Shown piece by piece: positions 1 to 12,500 of a stretch of DNA of 64,000 nucleotides (positions are counted from its first letter, which is position 1; every line of letters begins with the position of its first letter). The position numbers were made by a program, and so were the translations under genes. This DNA is from Undaria pinnatifida (taxonomy: Eukaryota > Sar > Phaeophyceae > Laminariales > Alariaceae): the NCBI GenBank assembly GCA_012845835.1, contig JABAKD010000013.1, positions 11,355,201 to 11,419,200 on the forward strand, given 5' to 3'. The notes below the pieces were generated by a model that saw only the letters and a program-made list of their open reading frames with translations, was not told the origin of the DNA and made no database searches.

Positions 1-465
1 TGTGCCTGTCGTACCCAGTACTAGGGCATGACATTGCGTTGTCGAATGCATTACGATGCATTATCTCTGTGTCGTGGCTTGTGACCACAGAGCTGATCTT
101 TCTAGGGTGAAGAATCAGTACGGACACTGGGTGTGCTGGATGTCGACGAGTAGAAGAACGGTTTAATGTGAAGAACACACACACACACACACTGCTACGC
201 TGAGACAACATTATTTATTTATCATCGTCAGGCCCCTTGTTGTACCGGTAGAATCCAGACTGACGAATGCGCTGGTGGTGGTGTGAAAATGCTGGTCGCT
301 ACAACATGATGACAAACTAAACACTGTTGTTGTTGCAGGCAATGTGTTGGGCGCGTGTGTGCCGTTGGGTAAGAAATAATAGCTTTCTAAAATCCAATAC
401 ATAAATGTATAGACTACGCAGCGGATATAACCAGCGGACAGCTACTACGCCGTCACCGTTTTATA

Positions 466-607
466 TAGCCGGTCGCCCCGGTGGTGTATCAGGTTATTCT
501 CGAGCCTGGTATATATCGGAGTATCACACACAGCTTGCAAAGATGAGTTTCGACGAAATCTTCGATCTCACAGCTAGCTGGAGTGTATTTTAATTTTTAT
601 AATATAG
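466..607 (+). repeat. Composite repeat: SINE-type tRNA-like head joined to a different body
   Basis: The first ~48 bp match the A-box half of the SINE head (ccggtcgccccggtg...), but the sequence then switches to another body that begins gtatcacacacagcttgcaa and ends near a TA-rich stretch. The same body recurs without that head, or in inverse orientation, at 1628-1716 (-), 2513-2570, 14583-14640, 14745-14830, 18755-18842 (-), 23275-23330, 23385-23455 and 61195-61290 (-), so it is a separate dispersed family. Confidence 0.6.
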
Positions 608-609
608 TT

Positions 610-915
610 GCCGGTCTCCCCGGTGGCGTATCAGGTTGTCCTCGAGGCTGGTATATATATGTCAGTTTCGTGAGTTCGGATCCCTCCGAGTGCATACAAA
701 ATACCGTGGGGACTTTTTCTTGCGCACAAATTGACTTGCAGAAAGCGCGAGAGCGTGAGTTAGCAACACTCGATGAAAAATCGACGAGTAGTGGGATTGC
801 TGAACCCTTTGCGCGATACAAAATTGAAGGCAAGAACCGGGGGGGGAGAAGGGACGACACCTGTGACCACGGCTTGTCCAGAAGCTGGAAAGTAGAAGTG
901 TGTGCGAAAAAAAAA
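610..915 (+). mobile_element. tRNA-derived SINE, near-complete copy with poly(A)
   Basis: The head carries an A-box-like tggcgtatcagg and a degenerate B-box region. The body continues through a T5 run, the element's conserved middle and the 3' motif cttgtccagaagctgg, and ends in A9. It is inserted directly after the TA-rich end of the composite repeat at 466-607. A second copy, truncated at both ends, follows at once (918-1045), giving a dimer-like arrangement. Confidence 0.8.
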
Positions 916-917
916 GA

Positions 918-1045
918 AGGTCAGTTTCGTGAGTTCGAATCCCCCCGAGTGCATACGCGTATATAAATTCGTGGGGACTTTTTCTTGCGCACAAATTGAC
1001 TTGCGGAAAACGCGAGAGCGTGAGGTAGCAACAACACTCATTGCA
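918..1045 (+). mobile_element. SINE fragment, truncated at both ends
   Basis: The fragment starts just before the B box (gagttcgaatcc, a good match to GGTTCGANNCC) and runs through the T5 run and the middle of the body, then diverges. It lies immediately 3' of the poly(A) of the preceding SINE copy. Confidence 0.75.
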
Positions 1046-1627
1046 ATGATCACAGCGAGCAGTGTGGTACAACAGCAGCAGCAGCACAATTGTTAAGTTA
1101 CGTCGTCACAAGAACCAAAAGGTACCAGGTAGCAAGAAACGCCCTGGCTGACATTTACAAGAATGCAACGAAGACGTTGATACCAGGTTATGCAGGTATT
1201 TGACAACGTTATAGTCTAGTCTATAGTGTAAAACGTATCCTCTCCCCGAAATAAGAAACCCAGCCTGGCCAGCAGTATTCCCGCTTCTTACTTTTGGTAA
1301 TCTATTATAGTAAGTAGTGTAGTGTAGTAGTAGTAGGTGTGTCCTGTGCATAGCCCATACAACCTGGTGGTAGCACGAATGAATCCGCAAGGCGGCGGTG
1401 GAAAATTTAGTGTCCGAATCAGTTTCTTCGACGAGTCCTCATTATTATTACAAATGAATGGATGCAGCAAGGTTGCACGGCACGCGCGCACGACAATGTG
1501 AATTCTCCTATCTGATGATGCGCTCACAGCTCACAGTTCTCGCGCATCGTTGTCGTCACATACATACAATATATCACAACTACCTGTTGTGTGTGCAGCT
1601 GCATCTATATATCTTAACTAGACTATA

Positions 1628-1716
1628 TTATAAAAAATGAAAATTCACTCCAGCTGTGAGATCGAAGATTTCGTCGAAACTCATTGTTGCAAGCTGTGTG
1701 TGATACTCCGATCGCG
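1628..1716 (-). repeat. Inverted copy of the cagcttgcaa-body repeat
   Basis: This is the reverse complement of the body at 522-600, sharing the segments around actccagctgtgagatcgaa and gcaagctgtgtgtgatactc. With 522-600 it forms a potential long hairpin of about 80-bp arms and about 1 kb loop. Confidence 0.6.
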
Positions 1717-1989
1717 CGTATTACGAGTTGTGTGTCCTGATTAAGGATATAGGTCGGCGACTCCCCTTACAACTACAGAGCAGTGTAGCTATCAGGGTCA
1801 ACAGGGTGCTTTTAGTCAGTCTGTGCGCGGAAACTATAAAACCCGTTTCTGAGGGGGACAAAATCTGACAGCTATGGAGGGAAATGTATTCTTTTATCAA
1901 GTGAATCCTGTAAGTCGAATAACCGGTGAGGGGGGGGGCGGAGTTTTGAAGGACGTGGGCGCCTGGTTGTGATCGAAAGCAAGCGGGGT

Positions 1990-2374
1990 TGGAGGGGGGG
2001 GGGGGGGGGGGAGGAGGGGGGGGGGGGGGACGGGCGGGCAATTTGTGACTATATATTTTTTTTTTTTTTTTTTTTTTTTTTAGCGCACTTTCACTTTCCA
2101 GCTTCTGGACAAGCCGTGGTCACAGGTGTCATCCCTTCTCCTCCCCGGTTCTTGCCTTCAATTTTTATCGCGCATAGGGTTCAGCAATCCCACTGCTCGT
2201 CGATTGTTCATCGAATGTTGCTAACTCACGCTCTCGCGCTTTCCGCAAGTCAATTTGTCCACAAGAAAAAGTCCCAACGAATTTATACGAGTATGCACTC
2301 GGCGGGGCTCGAACTCACGAAACTGACCTATACCAGGCTCGAGGATAACCTGATACGCCACCGGGGCGACCGGC
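1990..2374 (-). mobile_element. SINE copy (minus strand) next to a G-run
   Basis: The minus-strand SINE spans about 2056-2374. Its poly(A) appears as a run of about 25 T at 2056-2080, followed by the complement of the 3' motif, body, B box and A box. A G-rich run with few interruptions (about 1990-2030) lies on the tail side. The head abuts a TA-rich stretch and a piece of the cagctggagtgtatttt repeat, the same neighbourhood as the 610 copy. Confidence 0.8.
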
Positions 2375-3520
2375 TATATATATCATCACAGCTGGAGTGT
2401 ATTTTCATTTTTTATATTATAGGGAGTATTATATATATCATCATCATTTATCTGTGTGTGCATTTGATCTTTAGTGGGTCGTTGTAACATAGTCTATTTT
2501 TGTTCTACTTGTTTTTCGAAATTCGTCGAACTCACGGCTGACGTCCTTGAAATACTTTTGTAAAATATATGCATACCGCAAAGGTGCAAGTACTCGACAC
2601 GACGACTGGAACCCGTGGTGTCTGATGGAAATGGCCCGCGGGTAGAGCAGCTGCCTCATAATAATACTGATTTTAATATATTTTTTGTACAGCTTCGTTC
2701 GAAAGAGGCACAGTCTATGTATGCGCTACTTTGTACGAGAGAGCTCAACGGCAAGCTGTCTGTGCTCATCTATCTGTGTCGGGAGCAATGCCCTACACGT
2801 CAGCAGGTACTGCCGAACTACTACCTACCGCTGCTGTACCGCTTTCTTCGCGCCCAACATCTGTATAGATCATGCACGTGCGACGTCCTCTGTGCAGTGG
2901 TGGTCTTTCACCCATCATTTTCTTTCCTGCATAAAAAAATGCAACCCTAAAAACAACATCCAGGGGCTTCGGCCTGGATTTTTGTTTTTTGCTTCTTTTT
3001 GAACCATCTCTCTTTCTTTTACTTCCCAGCCTGTCTCAGCTCAACTCGTCGGGGGTTTTACCCTCTACGACTTTCTGGGCTCTGAACAAGCCGGGTGGTC
3101 ACAGGTGTAATCCCTTCTTCCCCCCGGTACGCGCCTTCGATTTTAGGGCGCACAGGATTCGGCTGTTGGTCGCTTTGTTCTTTCCAACACACGACAGCGT
3201 ACAACTTGGACGCAGACTAGAATAATAATGAATGGAGATCTAACTGAAGATCTGGGAAGAAGATCTTGGGAGATTTCTTGGGAGATCTGGAAAAATATCG
3301 AAACAATAAACTATTCCATGATTTTGATATTGACGTGGGAAAGAGTTAAGGGTTGTGGTTCCTTGACTTCTAATTTTCGTCAGCAAAGCAAGCTCAAGTG
3401 TTTTTGTTTTGGCTACTTGTACCACCCTTGTGTTTAGTTGCACTTTCTTTGCCATCTTCCTCGTTCTACACGTACATCCTATCTCCTTCATCTTTGCTTG
3501 CATCCACCCCTTCTTCTACA

Positions 3521-6500
3521 ATGGCTCCTCTCAAGGTGAGGGCACGGATTGCAACCCCGATGCAATCCGCACGCGCCGTGCTATTGCTCGCTTGCGTGGT
3601 TGCTTCCCCAGGGGTGTTTGTGCTTGCCCCGCGGCATCAGAAAGCGATTTTTCATTTTTCGAACCCAATTCCGAATTCCGCACAATGTTCTGCAGTAGGA
3701 AAAAAACAAGTCAAAATTAGTGTGCCCTACGGGGCTTTTGTGTACGTGAGTGTACGTGATCTCTTATCTTTCGGGCCCGCAGGATTTGTGCACAGGTTTT
3801 TGCCGTGCTCTATGGTGGCGCTGGGCTCTCGTTTACCCTCCCCGCGGTACGACCAATGCTTTGCCACGGTGTGCTGCGGTGCCGGCTAGGTGTGCTGTTG
3901 CTGCTGCTGGCTGTCAGTGGCTCACAACTCACAAGCCCATAACAACAGCAGTAATGTTTTCACGGTGAATGTTTTCGAGGAACACCGAGAACATCAACTT
4001 TCTTCAAGTACAAGCTGAATGAATAGTCTAAATACACAGGGCAGTCTTCTTTTTGGCTTTGCCCTGCTGTTGTGATGTTTGCATGTTTTGTACCTGATAC
4101 GTTATCGTTACAGCAGCAGCATGGAGTTGCTGCTGCTGTCGCTGTTGTCCTGTTTATGCCCTGAGTCCCGATTAGCTTTTGTGCAGGTTTGCCATCGTAG
4201 CACACCCACCCCCGGCAGGTCAATGGCAATGGGGCATGGGCAATGTGAAACCATGATGATAATCGTCCGTTTGCTTTCCGTCTTTGCATAGCTCATTGCA
4301 TAGCGTCATAACGTAGCCCATAAATCACATTTTTTTTTTCGAGCAGAACCTTTATTGTGGACAACTACTGCTGTAGTAGTGTTTTGTTCTTTTTCTCCGT
4401 CTTTTGCAAACTCCGATGCTCCGGCCATCCAATTCTCCACCTCCCGCGAGCGGCCTTCTCCACCACGAGCTTTGCCTCTCCCCGGGATAGCCTGACCCCT
4501 AATGATGTCACCGGCAGCAGCAGCCACATCAGCAGCAGCGGTCTCGCCCTGCATGCATGCATGTCCGGAGAAAGTACACACGGCATTTTTTCAAGGGCTT
4601 TTCGCTTGTTTGACACAGGTCAAATAGCAAATTTCCAAATTTCACTGGGCGACACCTATTAATATCAATATTACTACTAGTAGTATCGGGCACGCTACGC
4701 AAGACGACAAGACGACACTTGACTTGACAGCAGCATAGCAGCAGCAACACCCTTGCATCGTATTTTCACTGCTGCTGTTGTACTCATACGGCAGTACCAG
4801 GGTATCTGGTGCTGTAGAAGTATTTTCTGTACGAACTACTGCTGTATCGGAATATCAGGGAATACTCACCCCAAGTATGACGGAGACACGTCGAGATCCC
4901 GCGTCAAACTGCCTGCGCCTCCTGGGAATGATGGATTCGCCTCCAAAAGGCCATATCTACTCGTACCCAAGACAGGAGAGAGAAAGAGTCTTGCGCTTTG
5001 CGCCCTATACGCATAGTTCATTCTGCAGTACTCCAAAAACTACTGCCCTATCCTTGCACTTGCTGCGCGTACTGCGAGCTACCGGTGCTGCTGCACTGCA
5101 TACTCTGCTGCGAACCACTTAATAGTGCTGGACACACTGCACGCACCGCGCACTTACAGCCGCGCGTATATCACGTGCTTATTGAACGCCTGTTTTTTTT
5201 TTTTTTTTTTTTCACTTTTTAGGTTGTGGACAAGCCGTGGTCACAGGTGTCGTCCCTTCCCCCCGGTTCTCGCCTTTGATGTTTATCGCGCATACGAAGG
5301 GTTCAACAATCCCGCTGCTCGTCGATTTTTCATCCAGTGTTGCTAACTCACGCTCTCGTCCTTTCAGCGAGTCAATTTGCGCACGAGATAAAGTCCCTAC
5401 GAATTTATACAAGCATGCTATTGCAAGTATAAGTATGCACTCGGGGGGACCCGAACTCACGAAACTGACCAATACCAGGCTCGAGGATAACCTGATACGC
5501 CACCGGGGCGACCGGCATATTATTATTATAAAAATTGAAAATATATACGGGGTACGACGTAGTTTTTTTTTTTTTTTTTTTTTTTAATCCTCCGGCGGAT
5601 GGGGAAAAATAAAGCTTTAGCTCACCACACTTCCGCGTATTTTCATACGCGTCGTACGACGTAGTGTTCCCAGTTTTGTTGGGGTTGTCTCGTATGATGG
5701 CGGAAATTCCAAGTATGTCTACCTGTCTTTTCGGTAGAGCACTACAATAACTGCCATACATCGCAAGAAGATCAATTGCGAAATGGTCCTTCGATTTCGC
5801 TCTCCCTTTCCGCGTTTGTACGTAGCACACATCGTTCATCGTCCGTAGCTATTGTTGCTGAAAATAATGGCATTTGCGCTGCCGGGGTTGTAACGAAGAC
5901 CACTGATAGGGACAGCTTACGCTATACCTACAATGGGACCCGAAGGGTGCGCCAGCTAGCGTTGGGCTGCGAAAGCAACTGAGTTAAATCGACACACGAA
6001 GCGTATGAAAATACGTGGAAGTGTGGTGAGCTAAAGCTTTATTTTTCCCCATCCGCCGGAGGATGAAAAAAAATTAAAATAATAATAATAATGGCAACTG
6101 TGGAAGACAGGGTCGTAGATACCTATCGTAGATCGCGTACACGCATGCGCGAGAGGACACGTCACCGGTCAGGCAATACACGATCCCGGGTCGCGAACGG
6201 CGTCACCCGTCATAGACGGCGTTGACCCGTATCCGGAAGGTCAGCCACCGAAAGATGATCCCGCCGCATGACGAAGGGCATATGCCCACCGTCACTCTAG
6301 CTCTGGCTTAGCATCTCCTTGCTACATATAAGAAAGAAAGGTTATCAGTCGCGTTCGCTGTTGAGAACGATCGTCAAGGGACCTCAGCACCGTGACGCCC
6401 TCTCCGCTTCGACTTCAGCTCTGCGACGACCCCTCCGCTCCGACTACCGACCATCCGCGACGAGTACCAGACCTCCGGGACCACCCTCTCCACTTCGACT

Positions 6501-9500
6501 CGGCCGTAGACGACGAGGAGCAGCGGGACGCAGCAGATGAGGCTGGTGCGCCGAGCACGACACCTGTATCATCAGCCGTTGAGGAGGGCTCGAGCCTAGC
6601 AGAGGACATCCTTGCCGCGCCAAGCGCCCTCCCGAGCCACGACCCCGTCCGCGTCGAGACCGCCGCGTTTCTTAAGAAATGCATGCTCGACGGCACCACG
6701 CCGCCGTCGTGGGTCTTGGAGATGGTGCTGCCGGACAGCCGGAAGCCTGTGAGTGGGCCTTACGCGGAAGGCCCACTCACAGGCTTCCGGCTGTCCGGCA
6801 GCACCATCTCCAAGACCCACGACGGCGGCGTGGTGCCGTCGAGCATGCATTTCTTAAGAAACGCGGCGGTCTCGACGCGGACGGGGTCGTGGCTCGGGAG
6901 GGCGCTTGGCGCGGCAAGGATGTCCTCTGCTAGGCTCGAGCCCTCCTCAACGGCTGATGATACAGGTGTCGTGCTCGGCGCACCAGCCTCATCTGCAGCG
7001 TCCCGCTGCTCCTCGCCCCCACCGACCGGTCCTGTATCTTGCATTGAGTATAGGTATCGCTGGCCCGGTGTTTCACACCCGTGTTTGCTAAACACGTCAG
7101 TTATAAGGAGTGGATGCACGCATATAACAGCTGCTGTGTCTCGATCCGGTAAATCGACACCCCGTTTCCTAAAATTGTCATCCTCCCGATGACCGCTACA
7201 AAACCATCCTTAGCTAAGATGGGCTTGCAGCGAATACAGAGGGGGGTGATGTGGAAGACAGGGTCGTAGATACCTATCGTAGATCGCGTACACGCATGCG
7301 CGAGAGGACACGTCACCGGTCAGGCAATACACGATCCCGGGTCGCGAACGGCGTCACCCGTCATAGACGGCGTTGACCCGTCCCCGGAAGGTCAGCCACC
7401 GAAAGATGATCCCGCCGCATGACGAAGGGCATATGCCCACCGTCACTCTAGCTCTGGCTTAGCATCTCCTTGCTACATATAAGAAAGAAAGGTTATCAGT
7501 CGCGTTCGCTGTTGAGAACGATCGTCAAGGGACCTCAGCACCGTGACGCCCTCTCCGCTTCGACTTCAGCTCTGCGACGACCCCTCCGCTCCGACTACCG
7601 ACCATCCGCGACGAGTACCAGACCTCCGGGACCACCCTCTCCACTTCGACTCCGGGACCCCGTGAGAGACCAGGTTCCATACAACCTATTATTTTTTTTT
7701 TTTACTCACACTTCTCCTTTCCAGCTTCAGGACAACGTGTGGACATAGGTACCGTCCCTTCTGCCCCCCCGGTCCTTGCCTTCAAGTTTTATCGCGCATA
7801 GGGTTCAGCAACTCCATTGCACGTCATTTTTCATCGAGTGTTGCTAACTCACGCTCTCGCGCTTTCCGCAAGTCAAATTGTGCACAAGAAAAAGTCCCAA
7901 CGGATTTTATACGAGTATGCACTCGGCGGGGCTCGAACTCACGAAACTGACCAATAACAGGCTCGAGGATAACCTGATACGCCACCGGGGCGACCGGTCG
8001 ATTTTACACGCCCAACCAAATCATTTAATCAACTGACACACGACGCGTATGAAAATACGTGGAAGTGTGGTGAGCTAGAGCTTTATTTTTCCCCATCCGC
8101 CGGAGGATGAAAAAAAAAAAAAAAAAAATTAATCAATTTTTTGGGGGGCATCTTCTCCGGCTGCCGAGATTTTTTTCTCGTGCTTTCGGCTGCGGGGCAA
8201 GCCAGGTCCCGTGCATTACGACCCATGTCTGTATCCCGGCCAATCTCCGTGGCGCGTGTTCTGAGCATTCAAAGTCGCTGGACTGGTTATTTTGTCGGCG
8301 GATTGCGTTCCGCCTCGCTGAGCCGAGTATGTGCACGGAAAACCCCATATTTTTTTATTAATAGTATTTTCCAAGGCGAAGTAGCTCGCTCAGCTCTCGC
8401 GTTTTTTCATCCACTCCGCTCTCCCGCCCGCTGTACAACATCAGCCTAACCATGTTTACCCTCTCTGCTGTCTGCTACACGACACAGCTACATACAGCCA
8501 GCAGCAGGACAATTGTGGAACGTCATAATATGTGTGTGTTGCGCCTAGCCCTGTGACTTATGTTGTACACCTCGTACTGAACACGTAACACACCGCTCCT
8601 GACAACACTGCCTCCCTCTGTTCGTCTACCGGGAAGATTAGCACCTAGCCACTATTTCTCGAGTTGATGTGCTCCTCGCACCTGGAAGGTAGTCGCACCG
8701 ACCAAGACCCACAAGTGCAAGGCCCATACTGCCGCCAGCCTGAGTTCGCCGAGCCGCGCAGGGCCCGTAGAAACCTGTATGCTTTCTCTTTCTCGCTCTG
8801 CGTCGGTGCTACTACTGCGCCACACATGGCCCTCTCGGCTCAGTAATTTAGAAGTCGCGGTACAACAGCAGCCGCGCTGTCATTTCTCTCCTTTGCGACA
8901 GTCCCAGACTCTGCTTCTGCTGTGTTGCTCTTGTTCTCACATTAACCCCTGCTGATATCAAGTCCCTGGTCACAGGACAGGCTCCAGTCACTCTATTAAT
9001 AGAGTGGAAGATTACTCCAGGGAAACATTGTGTATGATATGTGAATGTGTGTGCGCGGCGTCTGCATGTACCAGGTATGTGTGAGTGGAGTGTTGCCATA
9101 CTCGCAAAAACGATCAAGAAAAGCGGTGGGTTGTTTTTTTCAAAAGCAGCCGCTCAGCCTCGCCGCCACAAAATCCGTATCCAGCATCGGCGCAGCAGCA
9201 GCAGTGGCTGCAGTATTTCAAGCTTCAGCGCTTGTCCCAGCAGTCGACGGTGTATGTGTATGGTTGTTGCACAGCAGGAGATCGCACCTCGACAATGTTT
9301 TCACGTCGATTGCAACAATCAATCATACATCGCCGGACCTCATACCAGGTGTACGAAGCATCACGGTGGCGGGGCGAGCCGCCCTGATTATGGCTCACCT
9401 TGCTGCCTCCTCGAGAGTTCGTAGTATCTAGTTATACCTTCTCTGTGATGCCTCCGATTTTCAATTCGGCACATATTGATCCGAGACTTGCAACTTCCAG

Positions 9501-12500
9501 CGAGGTCAAGTCGTTGGGTCTCGCAAGCGCGTGAGGTCGCAGATGACAGGTGGTGCGGGTGCGGGTGCATACGAGCGAACGATGTTCATGCACACATGCG
9601 AGAACATTGGTTTGCCATTGCACTTTTAACTTTTAACGTTCCTGTCGACAATCCCGAGGCAGTCCTGACAGCCATTGAGCCAGCCTTGCTGCCGGGTTAT
9701 AATTTTGAATCACGATTCGGGCCGCTAATTGGCCTATCAAATCCTTGCCACCGGCAGCTGGCTCTTTTCTAGAAGATTGGCGCTGAACAGGAATATTCCA
9801 GCCATAGGGCCATGGGAGGTTCTGCCGCACCTGGGAAGGATAGGGTCCCATCCCCGGTTCAAAAACCCCTTCATATCTCTACAACTCTCATCAACCGGGA
9901 ACGAAAACGGCGATCCCTCGGGTTGACACTACCCCCAAGCGGTGTGGACGCTTCTGCCCCATTGACTGATTGCTGGGGCTCATGGAGCCAGCGGCACCCG
10001 GAGAGGATAGAGTCCCATCCCCATAACAGAAATCTTTCAACACATACACCTCGAACAACCTGGGACGAAAACAGTGACCCCCCAGGTCGATACGGCCCCA
10101 CATGGTGTGGGAACCCCACCTCCATCGGCGTATTACTAAGTACTGATTAGTGATCGGCTGGGGCTCATGGACCCAGCGCTCGGCGAGAGTTTACCCCCTC
10201 GGCCCCTCGAGACAACGTGGAGGTCCCGCCATACCCGGGGAGGATAAACTCGCTCCCCCGGGTCGGAAATCCTTCCGCACATGTTGAACTCCAGCAGCCC
10301 CAGGACGCAAACGGTGACCCCCCGGGTCTATACCGCCTCGCACGTGTGGAAACGCCACCCCATCGGCTGATTGCTGATCGGCTGGGGCGCTGGGGCTCAT
10401 GGAGCCAGCGCCCGGCGAGAGTTGATCTTCGGGACAACATCGAAGCCCCACGGCACCCGGGGAGGACAATGTCTTATCCCCGGGTCGGAACTCCTCCCAT
10501 ACATGTGCAAATCCAACACCCCGGGGACGAAGACGGTGGTCCCCCCGGGTTGATACCGCCCTGCACGGTGTGGAAACCCACTCTCATCGGCTGATTGCTG
10601 ATTGGTAGACTGGGGTTCATGTAGTAGCACGCGGCGAGAGTTAGCCCTCAGGACAAGGTCGAAGCCCCGCCGCACCCGGGAAGGATAAGTTATCATTTCC
10701 GGATTAGAACTGCTTCCATATATCTGCAAATCCAACACCCCGGGGAAGAAACGGTGATCCCTGTTTTGTCAAGGAATTAGTGGGGTATTAGTCCGTTTGA
10801 CCACTTGCAAAAGGTTAACCGATAGCGTACCCAAACTAAGCCTTATAACACTCTTCCCCCCTGAAAGTACGGGATAGGAGGTCGGCCGGATATACGGGCG
10901 GACCTGTCAATATCCATGCGGTTTTCTGGGGATACCGGGGGAAGAATTTTTCAAGTTCGACATGGGGAAAGTCTGAAAAGTTTATTGATGTGGATGGTGG
11001 GAATCGAACCCACGACCCCAGAAAACATGGTCTGTTGATACGGCCCCGCACGGTGTGGAAACCCCGAGCCCACTGGCTGATCGCTGATTGACTGGGACTC
11101 ATGCAGCCAGTGGGCGGCGAGAGTTGCCCCTCGGGACACCGTCGAAGCTCTGCCGCATCTGGCGAGGATAGGGTCCCATCCTCGGATCAGAAACCCTTGC
11201 ACACGCCTGCAATTCCCAACACTCCGGGGACAAAGAAAGTGATCCCCCGGATCGATACCGCCCCGTACGGTGTGGGATCCCATCCCCACTGGCTGGTTGG
11301 TGATTGGCCGGAATGCGTAAGGTCTGCACGCTGGGGACTGGAATATCCATAGGACGCAGCTAAAATGTGTCAGTAAGTAGTAGTTGTACTGTTGTTGTAG
11401 TACTAGTAGTACTAGTACTAGTACTAGTTGTACTAGTTGTACTAGTAGTACTAGTTGTACTAGTTGTACTAGTTGTACTAGTAGTGTTAATGGTAGTAAA
11501 GGTTCCCCGTGGCGGAGTGCTGCATTGACTACTAATGTACAGGTAGTTTCTTATGAATTCATACCATATAAAAACCACCGCTCAGTGACTACGGGCGGAC
11601 ATGCAAGGGCCGTGTGGTACTTTATTGTATACCTCAATGGCGGCCATTTCCGTGTCAAGAGTGGTACATCACAGCACACACTACGAGTATCATACTCCTA
11701 TACTCTAGCCTACCACTACGAGCAACCCAGATTTAGCGCCACGGGCGGAACCGTGGCCGTACTAGGTATTGAAGAGTCGCATTCATCGGGGTGGAACAAA
11801 GCGAAGTACTTCCTGCTGTTGTAGAAAACGCTTGCTGTACGACAAAACTTTGATTGCTATTAATTTGTTCGTATGGCCCGCTGACTTGTTCAGTCACCAT
11901 GCCTGTCCTTTGTAGGGTTGTTTTCTTGTTGTGACGGCAGACGAAAAAAACAGGCGTGGTATGTTGCTAGAAGCAGGACAACAAGGGTAAGCCAACACGA
12001 TAAATGTGCCAGTGTTAACGCAAAGCAAATTGCAGGAAATAGATGCAAACACACTGCTGATGACACGCTATTACGTACCTTGTAATTTACATTGCAGTGT
12101 AGTCTAATACCATACTGCTGCTGTTTCGTGTACGTAAACATCACTTTGAAAAGTCGCAATCCAAATGCTAAGATATTGCTGCTGTTGTACGTACGCATCT
12201 CTCTACTGAAAGGTCGGAATCATCGGGGTGGGACGCATCGGCCGCTGCCACTGCGCCTCCGTGGCTTCCGTGCCCACCAAGGCCAAGGTGGTCATGATCT
12301 GCGACATCTACCAGCCGGCTTTGGACGAGGTGTCCGCCATCTTCCACGTGCCCAAGACCACGAACGACCCCATGGAGGTGCGATGTGCATGATATAATCA
12401 CACGAAGTGTAGGCCCATGAATAAGATAAGCCGGTTGCCCCGGTGGCGTATCAGGTTATCCTCGAGCCTGGTATGGGTCAGTTTCGTGAGATCGAATCCC

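Larger units (their letters stand above)
1..3430. other. Upstream intergenic region, repeat-filled
   Basis: I found no coding exon here. Open frames are short and fall in repeats. The stretch holds an (AC)n run near 173-191, a SINE-head composite (466-607), one full and one partial SINE (610-1045), an inverted copy of a second repeat (1628-1716), a G-run abutting a T-run with a minus-strand SINE (1990-2374), and an old minus-strand SINE remnant near 3085-3170. Positions 60-200 match 40425-40690 in a repeated motif built around ctgtgtcgtggcttgtga. Confidence 0.6.
3536..12212 (+). other. 8.7 kb first intron of the dehydrogenase gene
   Basis: The intron separates the five-codon start exon from the Rossmann-fold exon. 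It holds CTG/CAG-rich stretches (4090-4160, 4500-4560), SINEs at 5192-5515 and 7692-7997, the 5586-6066 inverted-end repeat, the palindromic LTR derivative (6099-7683), the 310-bp dispersed repeat (8147-8460), a perfect 18-bp palindrome cactctattaatagagtg near 8987, and the 220-bp satellite (9800-11350). A tagtac-type microsatellite lies at 11385-11480. I see no additional exon. Confidence 0.75.

Noticed and set aside
6392-7192. 266-residue plus-strand frame and the 119-residue minus-strand frame sharing its peptide
   Set aside because: Both come from the two arms of the inverted repeat inside the LTR derivative, so each is a gag-like fragment read across a rearrangement.
10991-11024. tRNA gene on the minus strand
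   Set aside because: Only the T arm and an acceptor-like 3' strand are present. D arm, anticodon arm and 5' acceptor strand are absent.
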